Assembly (NCBI GenBank): GCA_002702575.1 | Contig: PAAJ01000016.1 | Span: 1-64,000, forward strand | Source of the DNA: Phycisphaerae bacterium | GTDB taxonomy: Bacteria; Planctomycetota; Phycisphaerae; Phycisphaerales; SM1A02 | Length of the DNA: 64,000 bases | Direction of reading: 5' to 3' | Part shown: one piece after another, positions 1 to 8,793 of the stretch | Layout: every line of letters begins with the position of its first letter | How positions within the stretch are numbered: the first letter of the stretch is position 1 | Notes under the pieces: generated by a model | The model's input: the letters and a program-made list of their open reading frames with translations, nothing else | What the model was told of the DNA's origin: nothing | The model's database searches: none | Position numbers and translations under genes: made by a program

Positions 1-3
1 TCC

Positions 4-2607
4 ATGATGACCGCAACCGCCTTTGTCGCAATCATCATCTTTGGAGGGATCCTGACATTCATCCTGCAGGCCGAGGCTGCCCTTCAACAGCAGAATGCGG
101 AGCAGGAACGTCTTGAAAGCCTCAGACAACAGGAATTGAGAGCAGTCGTCCAGGAAGAGGCCAGGCGTTCTGAAATCGTGAATGGATTTGTCGGCGACAT
201 GCTCGAGGACATCCACCTCTACCTGGCCGGCTCGGGCAACAAGGAGCTCATCCTTCGAATTCTCAACGAAGTAGACAATTCAAGATGGACGAGAGACTAC
301 AGCCTTGAAGCAGCCGAGATTCTCGGGATCATCGCCGATACGCTTCTGTCTCTTGGGGAGTATGCACAAGGCGAAAGGCATGCTTCGCGATCGCTTGAAA
401 TCCGTCGCGCTCTCCTTGGAGAAGACGATCGAGCAACACTGCAGTCCATGAACACCTTGAGCGAACTGCTCCTGAAACAGAAAAGGGATGAAGAAGCAGG
501 CGATCTTCTTGCGTCTCTTCTGGAGACCGCTCGCCGTGTGCTTGGAGACGAAGACATCATCACGCTTGAGGCCCTGAGCAACAAAGGCAGGCTGCTTAGA
601 CGCCATGAGAACTATGAGCAATCATTTTCCGCCTATGACGAAGCGCTCAAGACCAGCAGACGAGTGCTCGGTTCTGATCACGAATTCACCCTGATCTCGA
701 TTGTCCGGATGGCTCTTCTCCTCAAGAGTCTTGATCAGCTTGAAGAGTCCATGGCCCTGAACAGAGAAGCCAGACTGATCAGTCGTCGGATGAAGGGCCC
801 GGAACACCCAACAACACTTTCGATCATGAACAACATGGGCACTCTCTATGTTGAAAATCAAAGCTTCGAACTGGCCAGATCATTGTATGAAGAGACTCTT
901 CAGGCAAGCCGTCGTGTGAGAGGGGACGATCACCCAAGTACGCTCAACCTGTTCAACAACATGGGCCACGTGCTGACGAAGCTCGGAAAACACGATCAAG
1001 CGCTGCCTTACTACAAGGAAGCCTTGCAGGGGCGACGTAAGAGGCTTGGAGACGATGACCCGAGAACCCAATCTCTTGTCATAACCATCGGCACTCAATA
1101 TGCAAGACAACGCAGTTTCGAAGAATCAGAGCCCTACTTCGCCGAAGCCCTGGACATGAGCCTTCGAACGAATGGAGAGCGAGATCCTCAGACGATCATG
1201 CTCGTCGAAAGAATGGCTGATGTTCTCTACAAACAGTCTAAATATGAAGAATCAATTCCGTTCTATGAACAAGCCGTTGAAAACAAAAGACTGGTTTATG
1301 GAAACGATGACCCCAGCACACTTCTTGCCATCGCAAATCAAGCGAGAATGCTTGCCGATTACGGAGCTTACCAGAGCGCGATCGACCTCTATTCAGAGGC
1401 GATTGATATCAGCCGCCGAATCCATGGTTCTGATCATGGCCTAACCATTCGTTTGACCAACAGCATCGGCAACATCTACTTCAAGCTCTCCATGTATGAC
1501 GATTCCGCCAACTACCATACTGAAGCACTTTCAGCCAGCAGACGTACAAATGGCGAGCAACATATACAGACTGTTCGACTGGCTGGAACTACGGCAGAAT
1601 CGCTTTATATGAATGGCCAGCATGCCGAAGCACTGCCCCTTTTCCACGAAGCTCTGAAGGTAAGTCGTAGCCAGAATGGAGACGACCACGCTGAAACTCT
1701 AAGGCTGTTGAAACGCATCGCTTCTTCACTCTCGAATCAGGAAAAGTATCCAGAAGCACTTTCTTGTTACAGGGATGCACTCGCCACTTCACGTCGTATC
1801 AACGGCGACCAGGCTCTAGAGACCATACAACTGATCGGCCAAGTTGGCGTTCTGCTGCACAGAATGAACAGAAGCCGGGAAGCCAAGCCGTACTACCTTG
1901 AGGCTCTGGAACTCATTCGTCTGAATCTAGGCGAGGAAGCCATCACCACACTGGACACCGTCGATCCCATGGGAGTCTGGCACTATACGAGAGGTGAATA
2001 CACGGATTCGATACCGTTTCTGGAGGAAGCGCTTTTCAGACAGCGACAACGACTTGGCAACAGCCATCCAAGAACACTTGAATCCTTGCGGAACATGGGT
2101 TACATGTTCTATCGAGTCGGGATGCTTGAAAAATCATTGTCTTGTCTGAGTGAGGCCATCCAGATTCAACGAGTCGTACTTGGATCCGAGCATCCTTCCA
2201 CTCTCACTTCGATGACCAGGCTCGCTGACCTGCTTGCGAGTCAGGCCCGTAACGACGAAGCCTTGAACTATCGAGCTGAAGCGCTGAAGATCCAGCGACT
2301 TGTACTTGGCAATACGCATCCCAATACCGTCGATTCCATCGAAGCCATAGCGGACATTTACTTCCATCAGAAGGAGTTCGCAAAAGCACGATCCTTCCTT
2401 GTCGAAGCACTCGACAACAAGCGAGTTGAACTCGGCGAAGATCATCACGATCTGATCTGGACACTTGATTCTCTGACAAAAGTTCTCAACGCCTGGGACA
2501 AGACCGAACCCGACGCCGGCCATGATGTCGAAGCGGAGAAGTACCGCCAGATGCTGGAAGACCTCCGGGACGATAGCAACACCACTACGAGTCCCAGCAC
2601 GCCCTGA
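4..2607 (+). CDS. TPR (kinesin-light-chain-like) repeat protein; probably the C-terminal part of a larger protein (e.g. Ser/Thr kinase-TPR) whose N-terminus lies outside the window
   Basis: 867 aa ORF open to the window edge; hydrophobic segment TAFVAIIIFGGILTFIL, then about 17 units of ~42 aa with G-[DE]-[DH]-x-x-T-L motifs. Confidence 0.8.
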   Translation: MMTATAFVAIIIFGGILTFILQAEAALQQQNAEQERLESLRQQELRAVVQEEARRSEIVNGFVGDMLEDIHLYLAGSGNKELILRILNEVDNSRWTRDYSLEAAEILGIIADTLLSLGEYAQGERHASRSLEIRRALLGEDDRATLQSMNTLSELLLKQKRDEEAGDLLASLLETARRVLGDEDIITLEALSNKGRLLRRHENYEQSFSAYDEALKTSRRVLGSDHEFTLISIVRMALLLKSLDQLEESMALNREARLISRRMKGPEHPTTLSIMNNMGTLYVENQSFELARSLYEETLQASRRVRGDDHPSTLNLFNNMGHVLTKLGKHDQALPYYKEALQGRRKRLGDDDPRTQSLVITIGTQYARQRSFEESEPYFAEALDMSLRTNGERDPQTIMLVERMADVLYKQSKYEESIPFYEQAVENKRLVYGNDDPSTLLAIANQARMLADYGAYQSAIDLYSEAIDISRRIHGSDHGLTIRLTNSIGNIYFKLSMYDDSANYHTEALSASRRTNGEQHIQTVRLAGTTAESLYMNGQHAEALPLFHEALKVSRSQNGDDHAETLRLLKRIASSLSNQEKYPEALSCYRDALATSRRINGDQALETIQLIGQVGVLLHRMNRSREAKPYYLEALELIRLNLGEEAITTLDTVDPMGVWHYTRGEYTDSIPFLEEALFRQRQRLGNSHPRTLESLRNMGYMFYRVGMLEKSLSCLSEAIQIQRVVLGSEHPSTLTSMTRLADLLASQARNDEALNYRAEALKIQRLVLGNTHPNTVDSIEAIADIYFHQKEFAKARSFLVEALDNKRVELGEDHHDLIWTLDSLTKVLNAWDKTEPDAGHDVEAEKYRQMLEDLRDDSNTTTSPSTP

Positions 2608-2632
2608 ATACCTGAGACCCGGAACACAATGA

Positions 2633-2663
2633 GAGCCGGACTGCTACATCTGCAGACCGGCTC
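2633..2663 (+). terminator. Candidate terminator hairpin after the TPR gene
   Basis: GAGCCGG...CCGGCTC inverted repeat followed by cttgcttcatt, 25 bp after the stop codon. Confidence 0.35.
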
Positions 2664-2772
2664 CTTGCTTCATTGAATTCTCGAACTCTGTATGGACCTA
2701 ATCACATGGGACCCAGGCATCCATCAGGGCCAGTATGTCATCCGCATCGTCATTGCCATGACCTATGAAGAA

Positions 2773-2804
2773 CCAGCCGGGATCATCACGATGATCCCGG
2801 CTGG
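2773..2804. terminator. Long perfect hairpin between convergent genes (candidate bidirectional terminator)
   Basis: CCAGCCGGGATCATC-ac-GATGATCCCGGCTGG, 15 bp perfect stem, 2 nt centre. Confidence 0.55.
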
Positions 2805-2829
2805 CCGAACAGCTTCAGGCTTGAATGGA

Positions 2830-3939
2830 CTACAGGGACGGTGGTGCCACCAACCCCGCCGTCGGGTTGCAAAAGCCCCAGGCACTGAGCAGCAGACTGA
2901 GGTCGCCCCCATCGACCAGCGCATCACAGTTCAGATCCGCGACCGAGTCCGTACTGCTCCATTCGACAAGCAGAAGCGCCAGATCCGCACCGTCGACCTT
3001 GCCATCGCCGTTCAGGTCGGCCTGGCAGGGCTTCAAGGCTGGTGCATACGCCGGTGTCGCGGTCTTCAATTGCAGCAGACAGGGCATCTCCGGAAACGAA
3101 GCTTCGCCACAGACGATCGGATCGAGCGGACTGATGATCCGATGTCGAAAGATCGGATCCACATCGGGTTCCTCGATGGCTTCGGTAGTCAGCGACATGA
3201 GAACCGTATCGACTCCAACCATCGCCGCCCAACCATCACCACAGATGTCTTCTCTCTCCGGCAGAGGATCCCCGGGTACGTTCACTGCGGTCAGTGAGAT
3301 TTGATCCAGATCCACAATCGGGAAGGCGACACCGCAGACCGGCTGAGCCACATCGGCGCCCCAGCACAATACGCTGAACTCGACGTCGTACAGAAACTCA
3401 TCCGGATTCGATCCCTCAGGCAGTGGCAGTGACAGCTGCGCCGTACACCAGCCACGGTTGGCATCCTGGAGTGCATCTTTGACGCTCATCCCAAGGAGCT
3501 GATGATCCCGGGAGGCTCGAACGATGTTGCCTTCACGGGCCTTGAGTTCGACCAACAGACCATAGAACCCCGTGACACCGGTAGATCGATAGTCGAACTG
3601 AAGCATGACGTGATCCAGGTCTCCACATTCCTCAAGCACGATGTCATGCTGAAGCAGCATCGGCTTCTGGTCAGGAAACGCATCCTCATTGCCGATCAGA
3701 CGATCAACCTCCATGCGGATGTAGGCACCACGACTGGTTTCCGGTTCACTCTCGATACCCACGAGAAACTCGAATGCATCGGAGATGTACTGGGTGTACT
3801 GCCATCCATCCTTGGAGGCCTCGGCAAAGCTTCCGTTGCGAATACCGTCATTGGGACCTGCGATGACATTCGTGGTACCGATGGCCAATGGAAAGACGAG
3901 AGCGCATGCAGACAACATTCGTGAGCGGTTCATAGACAT
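2830..3939 (-). CDS. Secreted protein with C-terminal dockerin-like repeats
   Basis: Signal peptide MSMNRSRMLSACALVFPLAIGTTNVIAG after SD ggaggag; C-term DLNGDGKVDGADLALLLVEW...DLNCDALVDGGDLSLLLSAWGFC. Confidence 0.75.
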   Translation of the reverse strand: MSMNRSRMLSACALVFPLAIGTTNVIAGPNDGIRNGSFAEASKDGWQYTQYISDAFEFLVGIESEPETSRGAYIRMEVDRLIGNEDAFPDQKPMLLQHDIVLEECGDLDHVMLQFDYRSTGVTGFYGLLVELKAREGNIVRASRDHQLLGMSVKDALQDANRGWCTAQLSLPLPEGSNPDEFLYDVEFSVLCWGADVAQPVCGVAFPIVDLDQISLTAVNVPGDPLPEREDICGDGWAAMVGVDTVLMSLTTEAIEEPDVDPIFRHRIISPLDPIVCGEASFPEMPCLLQLKTATPAYAPALKPCQADLNGDGKVDGADLALLLVEWSSTDSVADLNCDALVDGGDLSLLLSAWGFCNPTAGLVAPPSL

Positions 3940-4140
3940 GATTCTCCTCCCGTGCGATTCAAATGATTGAATGCACGTCTTCATGACACGTTATGGATTT
4001 CAGGGGCTGCCCCGCAGCCCCCCCGAGATCCCCCGCCGACTTCAAACTAACGAGACCGCTCTTCTTTCCAGCAGCAAAAATCCGAAGTGCATCACACTTC
4101 AAACATCAATGAAAATTGAAGTCGAAAGCGTCCCGCGTTG

Positions 4141-4593
4141 TCAGGGCTGATCCGATTCAGCAGCAGCAGCAGCAGGCCTCGGTCCGCTGAGAAGCGAACG
4201 AACTTCCGAAAAGTAACGTTCCGCCTCGAACTGGAACTTGGTCGGCAGACTGAAGGCCCTGTTTCGGATCACCACGCCGGGTGGATCCCCCTGAACCAGC
4301 TCCACGGTGAAGATCCACGAGGCTTCCTGATGAAGCGGTTTGGTCATCGGCCGCTGAAGAACACGTTCAAGCAATCGATCGATCTCGATCACATGCGCGT
4401 CCTCATCGATCTCGACGAAGTTGTCCACAACCGTCCATCGCTTGGTGTAATGCGCCGTCTGGTAATCGGGCTGCTGCGCAACGGCCTTCATCGCCGTCCA
4501 GACCTGCTGGTCCGTCGACCCCGGAAATCGGGCCTGCATCGAACAACCCGTGGAGATCAGGACCGGAAGCAGCATGAGCAACAGGTGTTTCAT
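4141..4593 (-). CDS. Putative lipoprotein of unknown function
   Basis: MKHLLLMLLPVLISTGCSMQ lipobox; start overlaps the stop of the upstream acylphosphatase (ATGA). Confidence 0.7.
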   Translation of the reverse strand: MKHLLLMLLPVLISTGCSMQARFPGSTDQQVWTAMKAVAQQPDYQTAHYTKRWTVVDNFVEIDEDAHVIEIDRLLERVLQRPMTKPLHQEASWIFTVELVQGDPPGVVIRNRAFSLPTKFQFEAERYFSEVRSLLSGPRPAAAAAESDQP

Positions 4594-4880
4594 CAGTCGT
4601 ACCGTACCTTGAAATCGCTGAACGACCCCGATGCCGCCGTCCGGCACTCGGTCGTCTCGACAATGTAACCGGCCATCGTCTCCTGGACCTCGAAAACAAA
4701 GGCCTTGATCACGTCTGGAGCACCCTCGACCACGCATTGGACAGTCCGATCCGGCTTGTTCATGACCCAACCGGTGACATCATGCCCCTCTGCGATTCGA
4801 TTCGTCGTATAGCGAAAGCCCACACCCTGGACAGTGCCCCGGAAGATGAATTCGCAGCGAACATGACCCGAATCCGACAC
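4593..4880 (-). CDS. acyP: Acylphosphatase
   Basis: 95 aa; FRGTVQGVGFRYTTNRIAEG...VTGWVMNKPDRTVQCVVEG signature. Confidence 0.93.
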   Translation of the reverse strand: MSDSGHVRCEFIFRGTVQGVGFRYTTNRIAEGHDVTGWVMNKPDRTVQCVVEGAPDVIKAFVFEVQETMAGYIVETTECRTAASGSFSDFKVRYD

Positions 4881-4885
4881 GAGGA

Positions 4886-5638
4886 CTAACCATCCAGCGA
4901 GGCCATCACCTCGTCGGGAATATCGGCGTTCGTATAGACCTTCTGGACATCGTCATGATCCTCGAAGATCTCGACCAGAGTCATGACCTTGCGAGCGGTG
5001 TCCGCATCGCACTTGACCTGCAGGTCCGGAATCATCGTGATTTCAGCCGAAACCGTTTCGATATTCGCATCTTCGACCGCTTTGAGAACCGCGACGAACT
5101 CGGATGGTTCGCTGGTGATCTCCCAGCCGCCATCGCCTTCGGTGACATCCTCGGCACCGGCTTCCAACGCGAGTTCGACCAGCTGATCCTCCGTAGCCGC
5201 CGAGGCTTCGATCAGGATCACACCCTTGGTCTGGAAACCGAATGCCACGGCACCCGGCTTGGCAAGATTGCCACCGTGCTTCTCGAACGCATGTCGCAGA
5301 TCCGGAGCCGTACGTTGAACATTGTCCGTCAGGCAATCGATGATGATGGCGACGCCGTTCGCGCCGTACCCCTCGTAGCGAATCTCCTGAAAGACGGCAC
5401 CGCCCGAGCCTTCACCACTGGCCTTGGCAATCGCCTTCTGGATCGTATCCTTGGGCATGTTGACGCTCTTGGCGTCCAGAATCGCGTATCGAAGCGTGAG
5501 GTTGGTGTCCGGATCAGGTCCGCCATTCTTCACTGCGACCATGATGGCACGGCTGCACTTCGACCAGGCTTTGCCTTTGACGGCGTCCTGTCGTGCCTTG
5601 CGGTGCTTGATATTCGCCCATTTACTGTGACCGGCCAT
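4886..5638 (-). CDS. yebC: YebC/PmpR family DNA-binding regulatory protein
   Basis: MAGHSKWANIKHRKARQDAVKGK... 250 aa, full-length family match. Confidence 0.96.
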   Translation of the reverse strand: MAGHSKWANIKHRKARQDAVKGKAWSKCSRAIMVAVKNGGPDPDTNLTLRYAILDAKSVNMPKDTIQKAIAKASGEGSGGAVFQEIRYEGYGANGVAIIIDCLTDNVQRTAPDLRHAFEKHGGNLAKPGAVAFGFQTKGVILIEASAATEDQLVELALEAGAEDVTEGDGGWEITSEPSEFVAVLKAVEDANIETVSAEITMIPDLQVKCDADTARKVMTLVEIFEDHDDVQKVYTNADIPDEVMASLDG

Positions 5639-5660
5639 CGCTCATGACTCCACTTGAGGT

Positions 5661-7202
5661 TCACCTTGATTCCAGATCGACCAACGGCTGTACCGGACAT
5701 GGTTCTCCGGTCTTCAGAGCCGCCAGCTTGGACTCCAGGTTCAGTTCCAGAGAACCGAATGCAAGATCATACAGTTCGTTCGGATCACGGATTCGACGCC
5801 CCCAGATGGTTCCCTGAATTTCCTGGTTCAGTCGAACGGCCTCCTGCCGGTGCCTTGGATCCAGAAGGATCGCCAGTGCCGACGTCCACGCATCACGGGC
5901 GTCATCCACACGGCCAACTCGGTAGAAGGCATCACCAAGATGATCGAGAATCTCCGGACTCGGTTGATCTGCAGTACGCCGATGGGCTTCCTCCAGAAGT
6001 GAGATGGCACCCGGGCCCTCATCATCATCCTCGAATCGGCCAAGGAGATACTGCAGCCAGCCATACGTATCGAGTATCGCCGGCTGTTCGGGCGCGTCAC
6101 GCCACGCCGTCCGGATCATCCTGATCACGTTCGAGTCCAACCGACCATTGACCATCTCGTAGTAGGCGAGATTGTTTCGAGCCATGACATTCATGGGTTC
6201 ATGCTCGAGCACGTCCTCATAAAGCCATGCCGCACCATCCCGATTTCCCATGTTGCTGTAGAGCATCGCAACCTGGAACAGCAGCTCTGCTGCTGCAGAG
6301 TCGCCGGTTGGCTGTGGAACGAGGATCTCGAGCGTCTTCTCGGGCATCTGATCAACGAGCGACGAAAGTTCGCTGCCGTCATCGAACAGGACCGCCACCC
6401 CTACTGCCATGTCGAAAAGATCGTTCCGCGTCTTCGGTTTCATCTGTGGAAGGTTGTAGAGAACAACCAACGCATCAAATGCGGAATGCTGGGAACCATC
6501 CGTCTGGAAGAGTGAAATCAGATCGAACCACTTGTCCTGCCCCATCTGATAACGAGATCGCCCGTTGATCATCGCATCGATGTCCCGGCGAAGAGATTGT
6601 CTCAAGGACTCGGCCGCCTGCGGCTCGTCAATCTGATACAGAAGCGATGCAAGCAAGGCTTCACCGCGCATCACCTTGTCCGGTCTTGGACGTGTCGACT
6701 TGAGCATGACATTCTTGCCGCCACCAAGTCTCCAGGACAGAAGCAGTGCGGCAGCCTGCTCCAGATCGTCGCGTTCTGCAGCCTCCAGTCCGAGGAAATA
6801 CTGGGCATCCACATCCTGAGGATTGATTCGACCGACCTGTTTCCATGCCTGTTCCGCATAGTCGGCACGCCCCAGACCCTCCCAGTAGAGGGCGACCATT
6901 CGCCAAGCGGCGCCGTTGTCCGGATCAAAGTTGGTCGCACTGGAAAGCATGCCGAGTCCAGCGGCATCCTGTCCACGAAGGAGCAGCTGTCGCGCTTCGA
7001 TGTACTCATGCAGACTTTGACGGGTATCAGGCCTGGACCAGATGCGATTGGCTACATCACCTTCACCGACAACATGGAGATCGCGGCGTTTCTGGACATC
7101 CTTGAGAAGATCCGTGAGCTGGTCGGAAGCTGCCGCAGCCATCTGGGATGAAAGAACCAGCATGACGAGACAGCAGACACAACGACGAATCAGATCACTC
7201 AC
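5661..7202 (-). CDS. TPR-containing exported protein
   Basis: N-terminal signal-like segment; repeated TPR-like helices; ATGA overlap with the upstream gene. Confidence 0.75.
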   Translation of the reverse strand: MSDLIRRCVCCLVMLVLSSQMAAAASDQLTDLLKDVQKRRDLHVVGEGDVANRIWSRPDTRQSLHEYIEARQLLLRGQDAAGLGMLSSATNFDPDNGAAWRMVALYWEGLGRADYAEQAWKQVGRINPQDVDAQYFLGLEAAERDDLEQAAALLLSWRLGGGKNVMLKSTRPRPDKVMRGEALLASLLYQIDEPQAAESLRQSLRRDIDAMINGRSRYQMGQDKWFDLISLFQTDGSQHSAFDALVVLYNLPQMKPKTRNDLFDMAVGVAVLFDDGSELSSLVDQMPEKTLEILVPQPTGDSAAAELLFQVAMLYSNMGNRDGAAWLYEDVLEHEPMNVMARNNLAYYEMVNGRLDSNVIRMIRTAWRDAPEQPAILDTYGWLQYLLGRFEDDDEGPGAISLLEEAHRRTADQPSPEILDHLGDAFYRVGRVDDARDAWTSALAILLDPRHRQEAVRLNQEIQGTIWGRRIRDPNELYDLAFGSLELNLESKLAALKTGEPCPVQPLVDLESR

Positions 7203-8362
7203 GCCTTCTTCTTCCTGGTCGCTGCCTTCTTCTTGGCCGGTGCCTTCTTGCGGGCAGGCGCCTTCTTCCTGGCCGGTGCCTTCTTCTTGGCCGGTGCCTT
7301 CTTCTTGGCCGGTGCCTTCTTCTTGGCTGGCGCCTTCTTCTTGGCCGGTGCCTTCTTCTTGGCAGCCGCCTTCTTCTTGGCCGGTGCCTTCTTCTTGGCA
7401 GCCGCCTTCTTCTTCACCGGTGCCTTCTTCTTGGCAGCCGCCTTCTTCTTCACCGGGGCCTTCTTCTTGGCTGGTGCCTTCTTCTTCACCGGGGCCTTCT
7501 TGGCTGCCGCCTTCTTCTTGGCCGGAGCCTTCTTCGCAGGCGCCTTCTTCACGGCAGCTTTCTTCGTCGCTGCCTTCTTGGCTGCAGCTTCCGCCTTCGC
7601 AGCCGCTTCTGCCTTGGCGGTCTTCTTGGCTTCCTTCTTGCGAGCCTCCGCTTCAGCAGCCTGAATGGCCTTGCGTTTCTCGGCTTCAAGCTTGGCTACC
7701 TGCTTCTTGCGATTCTGAGCATCCTGTTTCTGCTCGGCGAGAAGCTCCTTGGCCAGTCGAACGGATTCCTGATCAGCCCACTGCTGCAGACGCGCCGCGA
7801 CGTCGGGACTGTCATCGCTGCTGACCTGCCTCGACACCCAGGCATTCACTTCTGCAATGTCTGCCGATTCATCGATCGCACCCTTTTCCAGAAGCAAGCG
7901 TCGCATCTGATCATCGATCGGCACCCCCTGGACATCACAGGAATGCATCAACACGAATGACGAGACATACGGAACCATGCCATCCAAGGTCTCGACATAG
8001 TCGCGCGCTTCACGCTTCTTCATGTCGGCCAGCGAATCAAGGGACGTCTCATGCTCTCTGAGAAAGACCGCGTGCAACGCACTCTTGAGCCGCCTGGCAC
8101 GCTCGGTCTTCATGGCATCGTTGAACCCCGCCATCTCGACGATCTCAGAGGGCTTGCAGACCCTCAGATGATTCCAGTCAACCAGTCCATCACGGAGCTT
8201 GCGGCAACTTTCGAGCGCCTTCTCCGTGGTCGATTCCCATGCACAGAAGGCGAATGCCAGTACGGTCACCGGATCCTTCTCGGCAGGCAACACGGATTCC
8301 GCCGCCTTCAGCTTCTTCAAAACCGCCTTCAGCTTGGTGGCATGTTTCGTGGAGTTCTTCAC
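7199..8362 (-). CDS. HhH-GPD (endonuclease III)-like N-terminal domain fused to a histone H1-like lysine/alanine/proline-rich tail
   Basis: N-term ~190 aa with LDGMVPYVSSFVLMHSCDVQGVPIDDQMRRLL resembling the HhH-GPD core; C-term (KKAPAK)n tail; overlaps the rbfA stop by 4 bp. Confidence 0.7.
   Translation of the reverse strand: MKNSTKHATKLKAVLKKLKAAESVLPAEKDPVTVLAFAFCAWESTTEKALESCRKLRDGLVDWNHLRVCKPSEIVEMAGFNDAMKTERARRLKSALHAVFLREHETSLDSLADMKKREARDYVETLDGMVPYVSSFVLMHSCDVQGVPIDDQMRRLLLEKGAIDESADIAEVNAWVSRQVSSDDSPDVAARLQQWADQESVRLAKELLAEQKQDAQNRKKQVAKLEAEKRKAIQAAEAEARKKEAKKTAKAEAAAKAEAAAKKAATKKAAVKKAPAKKAPAKKKAAAKKAPVKKKAPAKKKAPVKKKAAAKKKAPVKKKAAAKKKAPAKKKAAAKKKAPAKKKAPAKKKAPAKKKAPAKKKAPARKKAPARKKAPAKKKAATRKKKA
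7203..7560 (-). repeat. Coding minisatellite: degenerate ~18-bp units encoding KKAPAK/KKAAAK
   Basis: Repeated gccttcttcttggccggt / gccttcttcttcaccggt units read directly. Confidence 0.85.
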
Positions 8363-8769
8363 GTCGTCTCGTCCTCGGTAGGTGTCTGATCAGCCTCATC
8401 GGGCTGCTTGTTGTTCTTCAGTGACTCTTCGCGACGCTTGGCTTCGTTGATGGCTGCCAGAACCTCGGCTTCGCGTTTCAGTGATTCATCGATCTTGTAC
8501 CGCAGTCGCGGCACGCGTCGCATTTCCAGTTTCTCTTTCAGCTCCCTGTGGATCCTTCCAGCAGCGTGCTTCAACCCCTTTTCGACAAGTCCACTCTTGC
8601 TCGCCGGCATGACCGAACACCAGACCGTTCCCTGACGTCCATCAGGACTGATCTCCACACGTGTCACGGTAATGACTCCACTGATCCGTGGGTCCGAAAG
8701 ACCCCTCGCGAAAACGTCCTGGACGCTTCGTTTCAGTACGGACTCGATCTGGGCGCGATGATGACCCAT
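8359..8769 (-). CDS. rbfA: Ribosome-binding factor A
   Basis: 136 aa; DPRISGVITVTRVEISPDGRQGTVWCSVM...; immediately follows infB. Confidence 0.92.
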   Translation of the reverse strand: MGHHRAQIESVLKRSVQDVFARGLSDPRISGVITVTRVEISPDGRQGTVWCSVMPASKSGLVEKGLKHAAGRIHRELKEKLEMRRVPRLRYKIDESLKREAEVLAAINEAKRREESLKNNKQPDEADQTPTEDETT

Positions 8770-8793
8770 GTCTACTCTTGACGAACGAGGTCG

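Noticed and set aside
4003-4021. Hairpin GGGGCTGC-ccc-GCAGCCCC upstream of the dockerin-tailed gene
   Set aside because: Short 3-nt loop and no U-tract or conserved context; not enough to call a regulatory element or terminator
7203-7560. Possible CRISPR array or non-coding satellite
   Set aside because: Units are contiguous, codon-phased and without spacers; explained as a coding minisatellite
7233-7664. Hydrophobic (AGAFFL)n ORF opposite the H1-like tail, resembling a multi-TM protein
   Set aside because: Reverse complement of the KKAPAK minisatellite; no start context or independent support
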